Positions 8,282-17,268 of a stretch of 54,290 nucleotides of DNA are shown here, piece after piece. The notes under the pieces were generated by a model. The model saw only the letters and a list, made by a program, of their open reading frames with translations, ran no database searches and was not told the origin of the DNA. The stretch covers positions 1 through 54,290 of the forward strand of contig CALQCM020000027.1 of NCBI GenBank assembly GCA_943329075.2, given 5' to 3'. A program made the translations under genes and the position numbers. This DNA is from Chitinophaga pinensis. Lineage in GTDB: Bacteria > Pseudomonadota > Gammaproteobacteria > Burkholderiales > SG8-41. The first letter of the stretch is position 1. Each line of letters starts with the position of its first letter.

Positions 8282-9256
8282 TTACTCCGGTTTGATGCCG
8301 GCAGCGCGGATCACCTGCGCCCACTTCGTGATTTCGGATTTGATGTTGGCCGCCAGCAGTGCCGGCGGCATGCCGCCGGTTTCAACGCCCTCAGCGGCAA
8401 AACGCTCGCGAATCGCAGACATGGCAAGGATGGCGCCGACGTCGGTGACCAGTTGCGCCAGCACCGCCGGTGGCGTGCGCGCCGGCGCGAGCAGCGCATT
8501 CCAGGTCGTCTGCTCGAAACCGGGCAGGCCCGATTCGGCCACTGTCGGCACCTCGGGCACCACGGACGAACGCCGCGCGCCCGTTACCGCCAGCGCGCGC
8601 AATTTTCCGCCGCGCACCAGTTGCAGCACCGTTGCGATCGGCCCGAAGTAGAGTTGCACCTGCCCGCCCAATAGTGCGGTGATGGCAGGCCCGCCGCCGT
8701 TGTACGGCACGTGCACGATATCGATACCGGCCATCGATTTGAACAGTTCGGGACCGAGTTGCGTCGGCGTACCGGCGCCGCCCGAGGCGTAGTTCAGCGC
8801 GCCGGGCCGCGCCTTCGCCAGCGCAATCAACTCCTTGATCGAGGTCGCCTGCAACGCAGGCGGCACTACGACAATACTCGGGTAGGAGGTCAGCGTCGTC
8901 AGCGGCGCAAAATCGCGCACCGGATCGAACGGCACGTGCTTGTAGATGCTCGGAATGATGGTGATCGACGACGGAACCACCACCAGCGTGTGACCGTCGG
9001 GCGCCGCCTTGGCGACAAGATCGGTGCCAACCATGCTGCCGGCGCCGGGCCGGTTATCGACCACCACCGGCTGACCGAGCCGTTCGGCGAGACGCGGCGC
9101 GATCAGGCGTGCCGTGAGATCGGTGAGACCGCCCGGGCTTTGCGGCACCACGATGCGCACCGGAAGCTGCGGCCACCGTGCCACCGCGGCAGCGCCTGCG
9201 GACCCAATCAAAAGCGTCGAGACAACCGCTGCGACAATTGCCATCGATGTTTTCAT
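8282..9256 (-). CDS. Bug-family (TTT) solute-binding protein
   Basis: A 324-residue Bug/TctC receptor with an N-terminal signal peptide ending near SAGAAA. The mature start is WPQLPVRIVVPQSPGG, followed by RPGAGSMVGTDLVAKAAPDG and C-terminal RAAGIKPE. It begins 6 bp after the stop of the gene at 9263-10024, so the two are probably one transcript. No permease gene is nearby. The ligand is not predictable beyond a carboxylate. Confidence 0.9.
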   Translation of the reverse strand: MKTSMAIVAAVVSTLLIGSAGAAAVARWPQLPVRIVVPQSPGGLTDLTARLIAPRLAERLGQPVVVDNRPGAGSMVGTDLVAKAAPDGHTLVVVPSSITIIPSIYKHVPFDPVRDFAPLTTLTSYPSIVVVPPALQATSIKELIALAKARPGALNYASGGAGTPTQLGPELFKSMAGIDIVHVPYNGGGPAITALLGGQVQLYFGPIATVLQLVRGGKLRALAVTGARRSSVVPEVPTVAESGLPGFEQTTWNALLAPARTPPAVLAQLVTDVGAILAMSAIRERFAAEGVETGGMPPALLAANIKSEITKWAQVIRAAGIKPE

Positions 9257-9262
9257 CGCCGC

Positions 9263-10024
9263 CTATTTTCCGTGCGCGTCAGCCAGCGGCGGCCAGATGC
9301 GCAGCGCCAGCGTTGACGAGGCCGGCGCATGCGTCAATTTTCCGACCATGCGATCGGACCACGCCTTGATATCGGGGTGCGCATCTTCATGGCCGAGAAA
9401 AAATTCGTTGCGCGTCGCCAGCGAAGTGAATTCGTAGAAGACGCCGTGTTTCGCCCAGCCGGCAATCGAACAGAGGCGACGTACGCGTATGACACCGGGA
9501 CATTCGCGCATCGCCGGCATGCGCCAGCCCGCATACCACGCCAGCATGTCCTGCTCGTCGCGCCAGGCACAGTTGAAATTGCCAAATTGAATGCAGGGTG
9601 CCGGCGCCATGCCGTGCGCATAATCTTTCAATGCCGGCCCGTCGATACGCGCCGCCTCCACCATCACGTTGACGTATTCGCCCTGCCGCATGCCGAGCAT
9701 GGCACGGTCGGCATCCGGCAATGCGGCATCGAGCGCACGCCAGTCCGGCGAACCGAACCCGTTGGCATCCCCCGCGCCGATGAGCAGCACGTAGCGGCTG
9801 CCGGCGGGCACCGCGGCAGCATCGATGCGGTGCAATGCACTCTCGCGCTGCGTGGCGGGGCGCTGTTCTTTGTCGACCGCCCGGTAATGGGCGGCCCACA
9901 GATAACCCTTGCGCCCGAGCAATGCCGGCAGATAACACGCATGCAGCCACGCCAGATAGGCGTCGGCGCCTGCCTCCGGCAAATCGTACCAGCTCGCGAA
10001 AATCGCACGATCAATCATTGTCAA
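9263..10024 (-). CDS. Unknown protein, probable tandem dimeric alpha/beta-barrel fold
   Basis: A 253-residue cytoplasmic protein that I do not recognise as a named family. The two halves look alike: LAWLHACYLPALLGRKGYLW in the first half parallels LAWYAGWRMPAMRECPGVIR in the second. Each is followed by a short beta-rich segment ending in aromatic residues (RYVLLIGA, GVFYEFTS). This spacing is that of EthD/ABM-like dimeric alpha/beta barrels present twice in one chain. It directly precedes the Bug gene at 8282 (6-bp gap). A role in modifying or binding the imported compound is only an inference. Confidence 0.7.
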   Translation of the reverse strand: MTMIDRAIFASWYDLPEAGADAYLAWLHACYLPALLGRKGYLWAAHYRAVDKEQRPATQRESALHRIDAAAVPAGSRYVLLIGAGDANGFGSPDWRALDAALPDADRAMLGMRQGEYVNVMVEAARIDGPALKDYAHGMAPAPCIQFGNFNCAWRDEQDMLAWYAGWRMPAMRECPGVIRVRRLCSIAGWAKHGVFYEFTSLATRNEFFLGHEDAHPDIKAWSDRMVGKLTHAPASSTLALRIWPPLADAHGK

Positions 10025-10208
10025 ACGGGCCTTTTGCGTTGATCCGCCGGCAATTTATAACATTACCGGCGACAACGGCGCAGTTTCGCCATCGATCACT
10101 GACATGCTTGCCAATTCGCCGTCGCTGCGTTAGCTTCATGCACAAAGAAAACCGGCGGCGGGCTCCAATCGCTTGACCGCCGGCTGCAAGCAGATCTGGT
10201 GAGGAGCC

Positions 10209-11171
10209 ATGCGGTCGTTCTCGTTGTATGTCCCTGTCGCAACACTGTGCGTGCTCGCGTCGTCGCTTTTGACCGGCAGCGCCGTCGCGCAGACAGCCTA
10301 CCCGTCGAAACTCATGCGCATCGTCACCGCCGCCACCGGCAGCGCCAACGACTGGGGTTCGCGCGTGCTGGCGCAGGAACTGACCGCCGCAATGGGGCAA
10401 CAGGTGATCGTCGAAAACCGCGGCGGCCTTAGCATGGAATACGTCGCCAAGGCGCCACCCGACGGCCACACCATCCTCGGTTACGGCAGCGCGGCGTGGC
10501 TGACGCAGTTTCTGCGCGACGGCGTGAACTGGGATGCGGCACGCGATTTCGTTCCGGTCTCACTGGCCATGAGTTCGCCCAACATTCTCGTCGTGCATCC
10601 GTCGCTGCCGGTGAAATCGACGCGCGAACTCATCGCACTGGCGAAGGCACGCCCCGGCGAACTCAATTACGCCGCCGGCACCATCGGCGCGGCGCCGCAT
10701 CTCGCCAGTGAGTTGTTCAATGCGATGGCCGGCACCAACATCGTGAGGATCGCTTACAAGGGCACCGGGCCGTCGGTGATCGCTTTGCTCGGCGGCGAAG
10801 TGCATTTGATGATCGCCGGCCTCGGTTCGGTGGCGCCGCACATCAAATCCGGCAAACTGCGCGCGCTTGCCATCACCAGTGCCAAAACCTCGGCGCTGGC
10901 GCCGGAATTGCCGACGATCGCCTCAGTACTGCCGGGCTACGAATCGACCTCCGTGCTCGGTATCTTAGTGCCGGCAAAAACACCGCCGGCCATCGTCAAC
11001 CGCCTGCAGCAGGAGATCGCCCGCGCGGTGAATAAAACCGAAGTCAAGGAGCTGCTTTTCAACGCGGGGGTCGATGCCAACGGCACAACGCCCGAAGAAT
11101 TCACCGCATTCGTCAAAAACGACACCGCACGCATGGGCAAGGTCATCCGCGATGCCAACATCCGCGAATAG
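10209..11171 (+). CDS. Bug-family (TTT) solute-binding protein
   Basis: A 320-residue Bug receptor with signal peptide ending at AVAQ. The start ATG follows GTGAGGAGCC. The mature region opens YPSKLMRIVTAATGSANDWG, an unusual version of the normally proline/glycine-rich first loop. The protein at 12767-13735 shares this version (IVTASPGSTNDWG), which makes the two close paralogues. They bracket the TcuA-like flavoprotein. It ends 30 bp before that gene and is likely co-transcribed with it. The link suggests a tricarballylate- or citrate-like ligand (inference). Confidence 0.9.
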   Translation: MRSFSLYVPVATLCVLASSLLTGSAVAQTAYPSKLMRIVTAATGSANDWGSRVLAQELTAAMGQQVIVENRGGLSMEYVAKAPPDGHTILGYGSAAWLTQFLRDGVNWDAARDFVPVSLAMSSPNILVVHPSLPVKSTRELIALAKARPGELNYAAGTIGAAPHLASELFNAMAGTNIVRIAYKGTGPSVIALLGGEVHLMIAGLGSVAPHIKSGKLRALAITSAKTSALAPELPTIASVLPGYESTSVLGILVPAKTPPAIVNRLQQEIARAVNKTEVKELLFNAGVDANGTTPEEFTAFVKNDTARMGKVIRDANIRE

Positions 11172-11201
11172 TATTCACGCATCAACTCACAAGGAAAAGC
11201 A

Positions 11202-12683
11202 ATGGCAGACCAGGAATTTCACTACGACGTGCTGATTGTCGGCGGCGGCAACGCGGCGTGCTGCGCGGCGCATGCGGCGCTGGAAAAAACGCCAAGCGTG
11301 GCGATCATCGAAAAATCAACGCTGCGCGACCGCGGCGGCAACAGCGCGATGACCGGCCACATCCGCTTCGTCTTCAACGGCATCGAAGACCTGCGCCCGC
11401 TGGTGCGCGGCATGTCGGATGAGGAACTGCTGAAACTGCTCGATTGCGGCCTGCCGCACCGCACCGAGGCCGAGGTGTGGGACGAATTGATGCGCGTTAC
11501 TAACAACCAGTCCGACCAGGAACTCCTGCAGGTGCACGTCACCGAATCGCTGAAGACCGTGCAGTGGCTGGCCGGCAAAGGCCACGACTGGGTGCCGGCG
11601 AGCATGACCAACGACAACGTCTTGACCATGAACGGCGGCGGCGCCGGCCTGCAGAAACGCAACTTCGCGATCCTCGAAAAAGCCAAGGTCGCATTCCATT
11701 ACGAAACCGCGGCAGTCGAACTCATACAGGATGCGAAAGGCCGCGTCACCGGCGTCGTCGCGCTCACACCGCAGGGTTTCGTCAAGTTCCACGCCAAATC
11801 GGTGGTGCTGGCCTGCGGCAGTTTCGAAGCCAACGCCGAAATGCGCGCGCGTTACCTCGGCCCCGGCTGGGACATGGTGCACGTGCGCGGCGTGCCCTTC
11901 AACACCGGCGACGGCCTGAAGATGGCGATGGACATCGGTGCCATGCCGCACGGCAGCTGGAGCACCTGCCACGCTTCGCCGCAGGACATCGCGCTGCCGA
12001 AGTTCACCGTGCCCTCGGTGCACGTGCACGGCGACAGTTTGAACCGCTACATGTATCCGTACGGCATCATGGTCAACCAGAACGGTGAGCGTTTCATCGA
12101 CGAAGTGTGGGAGACGCGCGGCAGAACGTACGCGAGCATGGGCCGCGCGATTCTTTCGCAACCCGGCGGTGTGGCTTATCAGATTCTCGACGCGAAAATC
12201 CGCGACCTCAATCTCTACACCTCGAACTACCGCAAAGCCACGCACGCGCAGGCCGACACCCTGGAAAAACTCGGCGAAGAACTCGGCATCCACGTGCCGA
12301 ACTTCGTGAAGACGGTGCGCGAATTCAACGCCGCGGTGCAACCGGGTCAATACAATCCGGACCGCCATACGCTCGACGGCAAATCGACCCGCGGCATTTA
12401 TCCGCCGAAATCGAACTACGCACTGGAAATCGACAAGGGCCCGTTCGAAGCCTGGCCGGTGCGCTGCGGCATCACCTTTGCATTCGGCGGCTTGAAGATC
12501 GAAGCAAAAACCGGCAACGTGCAGCACGTCGCGGGGCGCCCAATACCCGGACTCTATGCGGCGGGCGAAATGGTCGGCGGCTTGTTCGTCGGCGGCTACG
12601 GTTCGGGCTCGGGCATGATGTCGGGGGCGACCTTCGGCCGCGTCGCGGGGAACGCGGCAGGGTTGGCGGCGGCTCAAGGCTAA
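11202..12683 (+). CDS. FAD-dependent tricarballylate dehydrogenase-like protein (TcuA-like)
   Basis: A 493-residue flavoprotein of the fumarate reductase/succinate dehydrogenase flavoprotein family, closest in pattern to TcuA, which oxidises tricarballylate to cis-aconitate. The dinucleotide motif is DVLIVGGGNAACCAA near the N-terminus, followed by RGGNSAMTGHIR. The C-terminal FAD-binding part reads GLYAAGEMVGGLFVGGYGSG. No signal peptide is present, so it is cytoplasmic. The length is close to characterised TcuA. No TcuB partner is adjacent; instead Bug genes lie on both sides, so electrons would have to pass to another acceptor. Family assignment is firm, exact substrate less so. Confidence 0.85.
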   Translation: MADQEFHYDVLIVGGGNAACCAAHAALEKTPSVAIIEKSTLRDRGGNSAMTGHIRFVFNGIEDLRPLVRGMSDEELLKLLDCGLPHRTEAEVWDELMRVTNNQSDQELLQVHVTESLKTVQWLAGKGHDWVPASMTNDNVLTMNGGGAGLQKRNFAILEKAKVAFHYETAAVELIQDAKGRVTGVVALTPQGFVKFHAKSVVLACGSFEANAEMRARYLGPGWDMVHVRGVPFNTGDGLKMAMDIGAMPHGSWSTCHASPQDIALPKFTVPSVHVHGDSLNRYMYPYGIMVNQNGERFIDEVWETRGRTYASMGRAILSQPGGVAYQILDAKIRDLNLYTSNYRKATHAQADTLEKLGEELGIHVPNFVKTVREFNAAVQPGQYNPDRHTLDGKSTRGIYPPKSNYALEIDKGPFEAWPVRCGITFAFGGLKIEAKTGNVQHVAGRPIPGLYAAGEMVGGLFVGGYGSGSGMMSGATFGRVAGNAAGLAAAQG

Positions 12684-12700
12684 GCACGATGCTCAACCAA

Positions 12701-12791
12701 ACCCGTCGCTCCCACGAAAGCGGGAGCCCAGAACAATGGTTATCGGCGAGATTGCGTTCGATCTGGATGCCCGCCTGCGCGGGCATGACGG
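12701..12791. repeat. REP-like palindromes overlapping a gene start
   Basis: Two related palindromes: CGCTCCCACGAAAGCGGGAGC (12705-12725), and GGATGCCCGCCTGCGCGGGC followed by ATGACGG (to 12791). They have the same borders as the elements at 3685 and 4868. The second palindrome contains both in-frame ATG codons of the following Bug gene (12767 and 12785). Confidence 0.7.
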
Positions 12792-13735
12792 CTTTGCTTG
12801 GCGGCACGGGCCTGTCGCTGGTCGCGGCAGTATCGACCGCACAACCCGCATACGCGCAAAACTACCCCAATAAACTCATCCGCATTGTCACCGCCTCGCC
12901 GGGCAGCACCAACGACTGGGGCGCGCGCCTGATCGCGCAGGAAATGACCAAATGGTTTGGCCAGCAGGTGATCGTCGAGAACCGCGGCGGACTCGCAGTT
13001 GAATACACGACTAAACAACCGGCCGACGGTTATACGCTGATGTTCTATGGCAACACCGTGTGGCTGCTGCCCTTTCTGCGCGACAACGTCGGCTACGATC
13101 CGCTGCGCGATCTGGCACCGGTCACGCTCGCCATCATTTCGCCCATCATCGTCGTCGTGCACCCTTCGGTGCCGGTGCGTTCGATCAGGGAACTGATCGC
13201 GCTGGCGAAAGCAAAACCGGGGCAGCTCAACTATGCCGCCGGCACCATCGGCGCCTCGCCGCATCTGGCCACCGAGTTGTTCAAGGCGATGACGCACACC
13301 GACATGGTGCGCATCCCGTACAAAGGCACCGGCCCGTCGGTGGTAGCACTGGTCGCCGGTGAGGCGCATCTGATGTTTTCGGGCCTCGGCTCGGTGGCGA
13401 CGCACATGAAGACCGGGCGGCTGCGCGCGATCGCCGTGGCAACCTCCAAACGTTCAGCTCTGGTCCCCGATCTGCCGACGGTGGCCTCCACCGTGCCCGG
13501 TTACGAAGCGCTATCGATCATCGGCATGTTTGCGCCGGCAAAAACGCCGCCAGCCATCATCAATCTTTTACAGCAGGAAATTGCGCGCGGCCTCAACAAG
13601 CCCGAGGTCAAGGAGTTGTTCATGAACGCCGGCGTCGAAGTTGTCGCCAGCACGCCGGATGAATTCACCACGGTGATCAAGTCGGAGATGGCGCGCCTCG
13701 GTAAAGTAATCAAAGACGCCGGGATCAGGGAATAG
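12767..13735 (+). CDS. Bug-family (TTT) solute-binding protein with REP-derived start
   Basis: A Bug receptor (322 aa from ATG 12767, 316 aa from ATG 12785), paralogue of the protein at 10209-11171. The signal peptide is clear (GGTGLSLVAAVSTAQPAYAQ). The mature start is NYPNKLIRIVTASPGSTNDWG and the C-terminus DAGIRE. The first codons (MPACAGM) are encoded by a REP-like palindrome, and neither start has a convincing ribosome site. Translation may rely on coupling to the flavoprotein gene 83 bp upstream. The reading frame is open further 5', but that part is antisense-like and not protein-like. Confidence 0.85.
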   Translation: MPACAGMTALLGGTGLSLVAAVSTAQPAYAQNYPNKLIRIVTASPGSTNDWGARLIAQEMTKWFGQQVIVENRGGLAVEYTTKQPADGYTLMFYGNTVWLLPFLRDNVGYDPLRDLAPVTLAIISPIIVVVHPSVPVRSIRELIALAKAKPGQLNYAAGTIGASPHLATELFKAMTHTDMVRIPYKGTGPSVVALVAGEAHLMFSGLGSVATHMKTGRLRAIAVATSKRSALVPDLPTVASTVPGYEALSIIGMFAPAKTPPAIINLLQQEIARGLNKPEVKELFMNAGVEVVASTPDEFTTVIKSEMARLGKVIKDAGIRE

Positions 13736-13743
13736 CGACACGC

Positions 13744-13836
13744 CTTTGTGGCGCAGGCGACCCGCCTTTGTGGCGCAGGCGACCCGCCTGCGAGACGCAC
13801 CTGTGCCTCGTTGCAGGCGAGTCGCCTGCACCACAA
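13744..13836. repeat. GGCGCAGGCGACCCGCC repeat cluster
   Basis: The unit TTTGTGGCGCAGGCGACCCGCC occurs twice in direct tandem. An inverted partner, GCAGGCGAGTCGCCTGCACCAC, closes the cluster. The same inverted arrangement is at 43512-43581 and a half copy at 44606-44632. Here it ends 47 bp upstream of a Bug start codon. Confidence 0.7.
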
Positions 13837-13882
13837 AACCGTAGCTGCGCTAAACTCATGCGCCAGGTTAAGGAATTTCCTC

Positions 13883-14860
13883 ATGAAAATATTGATCGCC
13901 GCCAGCGTAATAACCACTGTATTTGCCACGCCCGCGCTCGCACAGAAAACCGATCCGGCGGTGAATTTTCCGATGCGTCCGATCCGCATCGTGGTCGGCT
14001 TCACGCCCGGCGGCCAGCCGGACATTTACGCGCGCCTCATCCAGGTCAAACTCACCGAGGTGTTTCACCAGCAGGTGGTGGTGGACAACCGGCCGGGTGC
14101 GGGCGGCATCATCGGCTCGCAAATCGTCGTCGACTCACCGGCCGACGGCCACACGCTGCTGTCGGTATCGTCGGCGCATGTGACCTCGCCCGCGGTGCGT
14201 GCGAAAATGCCCTACGACACGTTGAAAGACTTAGCCGGCATCACGCTCACCGCCAACGCCACCTATGTGCTGGCGGTGCCGCCTTCGCTCAATGTCAAAA
14301 CAGTGCAGGAACTGATCGCACTGGCAAAGGCAAAACCGGGCCAGATCAATTTTTCCTCGGCAGGCAACGGCAGCGGCACGCATTTCGCCGGCGAGATGTT
14401 CCGGCAGAGTGTCGGCATCGACGTCGTGCACATCCCGTTCAAGGGCATTCCGGAATCGCTCACCGATACCATCAGCGGCCGCGTGCAATTCACCATGGCG
14501 CCGATCGCCAGTTCGGTGTCGCTGATCAAGGACGGCCGCCTGCGCGCGCTCGGCGTGTCGTCAAAAAAACGCTCGTCGCTCTATCCGGACCTGCCAACCA
14601 TTGCCGAACAGGGTGTCACTGGCTTCGAGTGGGATTCGTGGGGCGGATTGCTGGCCCCCGCTAAAACGCCGCGCGCCATCATCAACAAGCTCAACCGTGA
14701 AGTGGTGAAGATCCTCGCCCTGCCCGAAATAGTCGAACGCCTGCGCGCACTGGGCGCCGAACCGAATCCGACCACACCGGAAGAAATGGATGCCTACGTG
14801 GCGCGGCAGTTGAAAACGGCGATGCAGTTGGCGAAGAAGGCGGGCATTGAGCCGCAGTAA
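13883..14860 (+). CDS. Bug-family (TTT) solute-binding protein
   Basis: A 325-residue Bug receptor. I choose the ATG at 13883 because AAGGAA lies just upstream and a signal peptide (KILIAASVITTVFATPALAQ) follows at once. The frame upstream runs through the repeat cluster. The mature protein reads FPMRPIRIVVGFTPGGQPD, nearly the same as the protein at 37488-38507 (RPIRMVVGFTPGGQPD). The two also share KAKPGQ(I/L)N and WDSW(G/S)GLLAPAKTPRAII, so they are paralogues. C-terminus KKAGIEPQ. It is convergent with the glycosyltransferase gene at 14879. Confidence 0.9.
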   Translation: MKILIAASVITTVFATPALAQKTDPAVNFPMRPIRIVVGFTPGGQPDIYARLIQVKLTEVFHQQVVVDNRPGAGGIIGSQIVVDSPADGHTLLSVSSAHVTSPAVRAKMPYDTLKDLAGITLTANATYVLAVPPSLNVKTVQELIALAKAKPGQINFSSAGNGSGTHFAGEMFRQSVGIDVVHIPFKGIPESLTDTISGRVQFTMAPIASSVSLIKDGRLRALGVSSKKRSSLYPDLPTIAEQGVTGFEWDSWGGLLAPAKTPRAIINKLNREVVKILALPEIVERLRALGAEPNPTTPEEMDAYVARQLKTAMQLAKKAGIEPQ

Positions 14861-14878
14861 CCGCTGCCTCGCGAATGA

Positions 14879-17221
14879 TCAACTCTCCATCACCTTGAAC
14901 GTAGACGGCGGCTGCCCGCTGCAATGCAACTCCCACGCCAACTCGTAGGCGCGTTCGAGATTGTGCGTGAAGCGCGGCGTGTCGAACAGGGGATGGTTAT
15001 CGCGGTTTGCGGCAATCCGCTGCCGAAATGAATTCAGCAACATCCGGTCCTGCGCCAACTTCACTGCCAGCGCTTCATAATCAGCAAGCGTATAAGTCAC
15101 CAGGTCCGACACGCCAATCGACCGCAGCAGGCTTTCGGATACACGCGACGCAAACTGCCGCCCGCTAAGAGTGACAACCGGCACGCCCGCCCATAGCGCA
15201 TCGCTGGTCGTGGTATGCCCGTTGTAGATGCGTGTATCCAGCACCAGATCGGCCAACTGGAATCTCCGCAGGTGCCCCGGCTTCGGCAGCGCCTCGGCAA
15301 AAACAATGCGCTCGGTCGCAACACCCTGCTGCTGTGCGGCATCGACGAGATTGCGTCTCGCGTCGGAATCGCCTATCAACAACCACAGCACCGCGTCAGG
15401 CACGCGTTTCATGATGCGCATCCATGCTTCGAACATCACCGGCTCGATCTTCTCAGGCCGATTGAAGCTGCACAGGACCGGCGCGCCGTCCGGTAATCCT
15501 GCACCTTGCCGGGTCACCGGTTCGTCGGCGATTTCCTGCCGATTGTCGTTGGCCTGATAGGTGTGCGGCATGTATATAAGCCGCTCGCGGTAATGACAGG
15601 CGCTCGCCGAAGGAACAATAATCTCATCGACAATCGCGTAATCGATAAACCGAGCGCCGGTGGCACCCGGATAACCGAGATAGGTCATCTGCAACGGCGC
15701 AGGCCGCTGTGCGCAGATTTCATAGCGCACACCACCCGTCCAACCATTAAGGTCAATCAGGATATCGACTCCGTCGGCGGCAATCTGCCGCGCCGCAGCC
15801 TGGTAATCGAGCGTGCCGACCTCGCGAAATACATCACAGGAACCCTCAATATCATTGCGCCAGCGGCTGCCGTCGCCGGTACTGACAGAATAGCCGCACA
15901 CCCGAAATCGCCGGTGATCATGATGCAGAAACACACCACGCATCAAATGGGCGACTGCGTGATTGCGCAAATCGTTCGATAAGTAACCGATTGTCAGCCT
16001 CTGGTCGGATTTCGTGCGGCGCACCGCGAATTCCCGCCTTACGCCGTAACGCGCCTCGCACTTGTCAGAAGCCGCCCGCACGATCGCGAGATTTTTCGCC
16101 TCATCGTCGCACCAGACAATGCTGGCAAATGGAGATACCTCCTGTCCCGCTACGCACAGATCAGCCCTGGCATGCAACCATGCGAGATGACTATCGAGTT
16201 CGGCCCATTCACAAATCTGCATCAGAAAAAATACGAGGTCTGCGCGCAAGCCAGCGTGTTCGGGAAACAGTGCGACCGCACGCTTCAATGCCTGCACTGC
16301 CCTGGCGGGCTTTTTGTCTGTCCAGTAAGAATGACCGAGGTTGCGCCAACCGTCGGCCTGGTTCGGATCGAGCTCCTGTGCGCGCTCCTGTGCGGCAATC
16401 GATTCATCGAGCGCCGAGCGCCGCAGGAGCGCGCGGCCGAGCCCACCCCACGCCGCCGCCATTTGCGGCGCAAGCTCCAGCGCGCTCCGAAATGCCGGCT
16501 CGGCCTCTGCATTGTTCCCTGATTCAAGGCTGACAATACCGAGGTTATGCCACGCGACCGCCAGGCCACCGTCGATTGCCAGCGCCTTGCTGCAGGCGGT
16601 AACCGCCTCCTCGAAATTTCCGGCTTGTCTCAGCACATCTGCGAAATTCGACCAGCCAATCGCATATTCGGCATCAACACTGACTGCACGGCGGCAGGCT
16701 TCCACGGCCTCATCAAATCGCCCGAGTCCTGCAAGCGCGCTGCCCAGATTGCTCCAAACCATGGCCAGGGCGGGATTCACCTCAAGCGCGCGCCGGTAAG
16801 CGTCAACCTCTTCTTCCGGCTTGCCGATCATGCCGAGCGCCATGCCGAGATTGCTCCACGCCTCGGCAAAGTCCGGCTTGAACTGCAACGCCTTTCGATA
16901 CGACGCGATACCTTCGTTAACGCGCCCGGTATCCGCCAATATCGCGCCCAGATTGAACAGGGCCGGAGCGTGCTCAGGCTGCACGCCCAATGCTTTGCGC
17001 GCTGCTTCTTCAGCCGGCCCGTATTGGCCCTGCCAACGCATCGCATGCGCCAGCTCCGACCATAACGCCGGATCATCTGAAACCAGTTGTGATGCGGTTT
17101 GCAATACGCGCACGGCCTCCTCAAGGCGCCCCTGCTGTCGCAGGGTTGTGCCTTCGTCCAGCAAACGCGCGTATTCCGGCGGTCTTTGCATAAACAATGT
17201 CAATCCGTTATCGGCACGCAA
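14879..17221 (-). CDS. TPR protein with O-GlcNAc transferase-type (GT41) glycosyltransferase domain
   Basis: A 780-residue protein. Residues 15-330 hold about nine tetratricopeptide repeats (for example AWSNLGMALGMIGKPEEEVD and WHNLGIVSLESGNNAEAEPA). Residues about 405-770 form a SPINDLY/OGT-like GT41 domain. Key positions resemble human OGT: DLRNHAVAHLM with His421, a Lys in NRPEKIEP, and the UDP-sugar segment DTRIYNGHTTTSDALWAG. Such enzymes add a sugar to protein Ser/Thr or to other acceptors; the acceptor here is unknown. No signal peptide is seen. An alternative start is the Met at residue 11. It is not clearly in an operon, as the next minus-strand gene upstream is a Bug that ends 47 bp before it. 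Confidence 0.9.
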   Translation of the reverse strand: MRADNGLTLFMQRPPEYARLLDEGTTLRQQGRLEEAVRVLQTASQLVSDDPALWSELAHAMRWQGQYGPAEEAARKALGVQPEHAPALFNLGAILADTGRVNEGIASYRKALQFKPDFAEAWSNLGMALGMIGKPEEEVDAYRRALEVNPALAMVWSNLGSALAGLGRFDEAVEACRRAVSVDAEYAIGWSNFADVLRQAGNFEEAVTACSKALAIDGGLAVAWHNLGIVSLESGNNAEAEPAFRSALELAPQMAAAWGGLGRALLRRSALDESIAAQERAQELDPNQADGWRNLGHSYWTDKKPARAVQALKRAVALFPEHAGLRADLVFFLMQICEWAELDSHLAWLHARADLCVAGQEVSPFASIVWCDDEAKNLAIVRAASDKCEARYGVRREFAVRRTKSDQRLTIGYLSNDLRNHAVAHLMRGVFLHHDHRRFRVCGYSVSTGDGSRWRNDIEGSCDVFREVGTLDYQAAARQIAADGVDILIDLNGWTGGVRYEICAQRPAPLQMTYLGYPGATGARFIDYAIVDEIIVPSASACHYRERLIYMPHTYQANDNRQEIADEPVTRQGAGLPDGAPVLCSFNRPEKIEPVMFEAWMRIMKRVPDAVLWLLIGDSDARRNLVDAAQQQGVATERIVFAEALPKPGHLRRFQLADLVLDTRIYNGHTTTSDALWAGVPVVTLSGRQFASRVSESLLRSIGVSDLVTYTLADYEALAVKLAQDRMLLNSFRQRIAANRDNHPLFDTPRFTHNLERAYELAWELHCSGQPPSTFKVMES

Positions 17222-17268
17222 CCGCCGCAGAAATCAGCGATTCCACACCAAGCGCAGGTTAAAGACGT

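Noticed and set aside
10152..10184. CCGGCGG/CCGCCGG inverted repeat upstream of the Bug gene at 10209 as a riboswitch or terminator
   Set aside because: Short arms, long G/C-rich loop, no T-tract and no known aptamer pattern.
11316..12677. Long antisense reading frame (453 codons) over the TcuA-like gene
   Set aside because: Shadow of a GC-rich gene: His/Arg/Ala-rich, no domain, no ribosome site.
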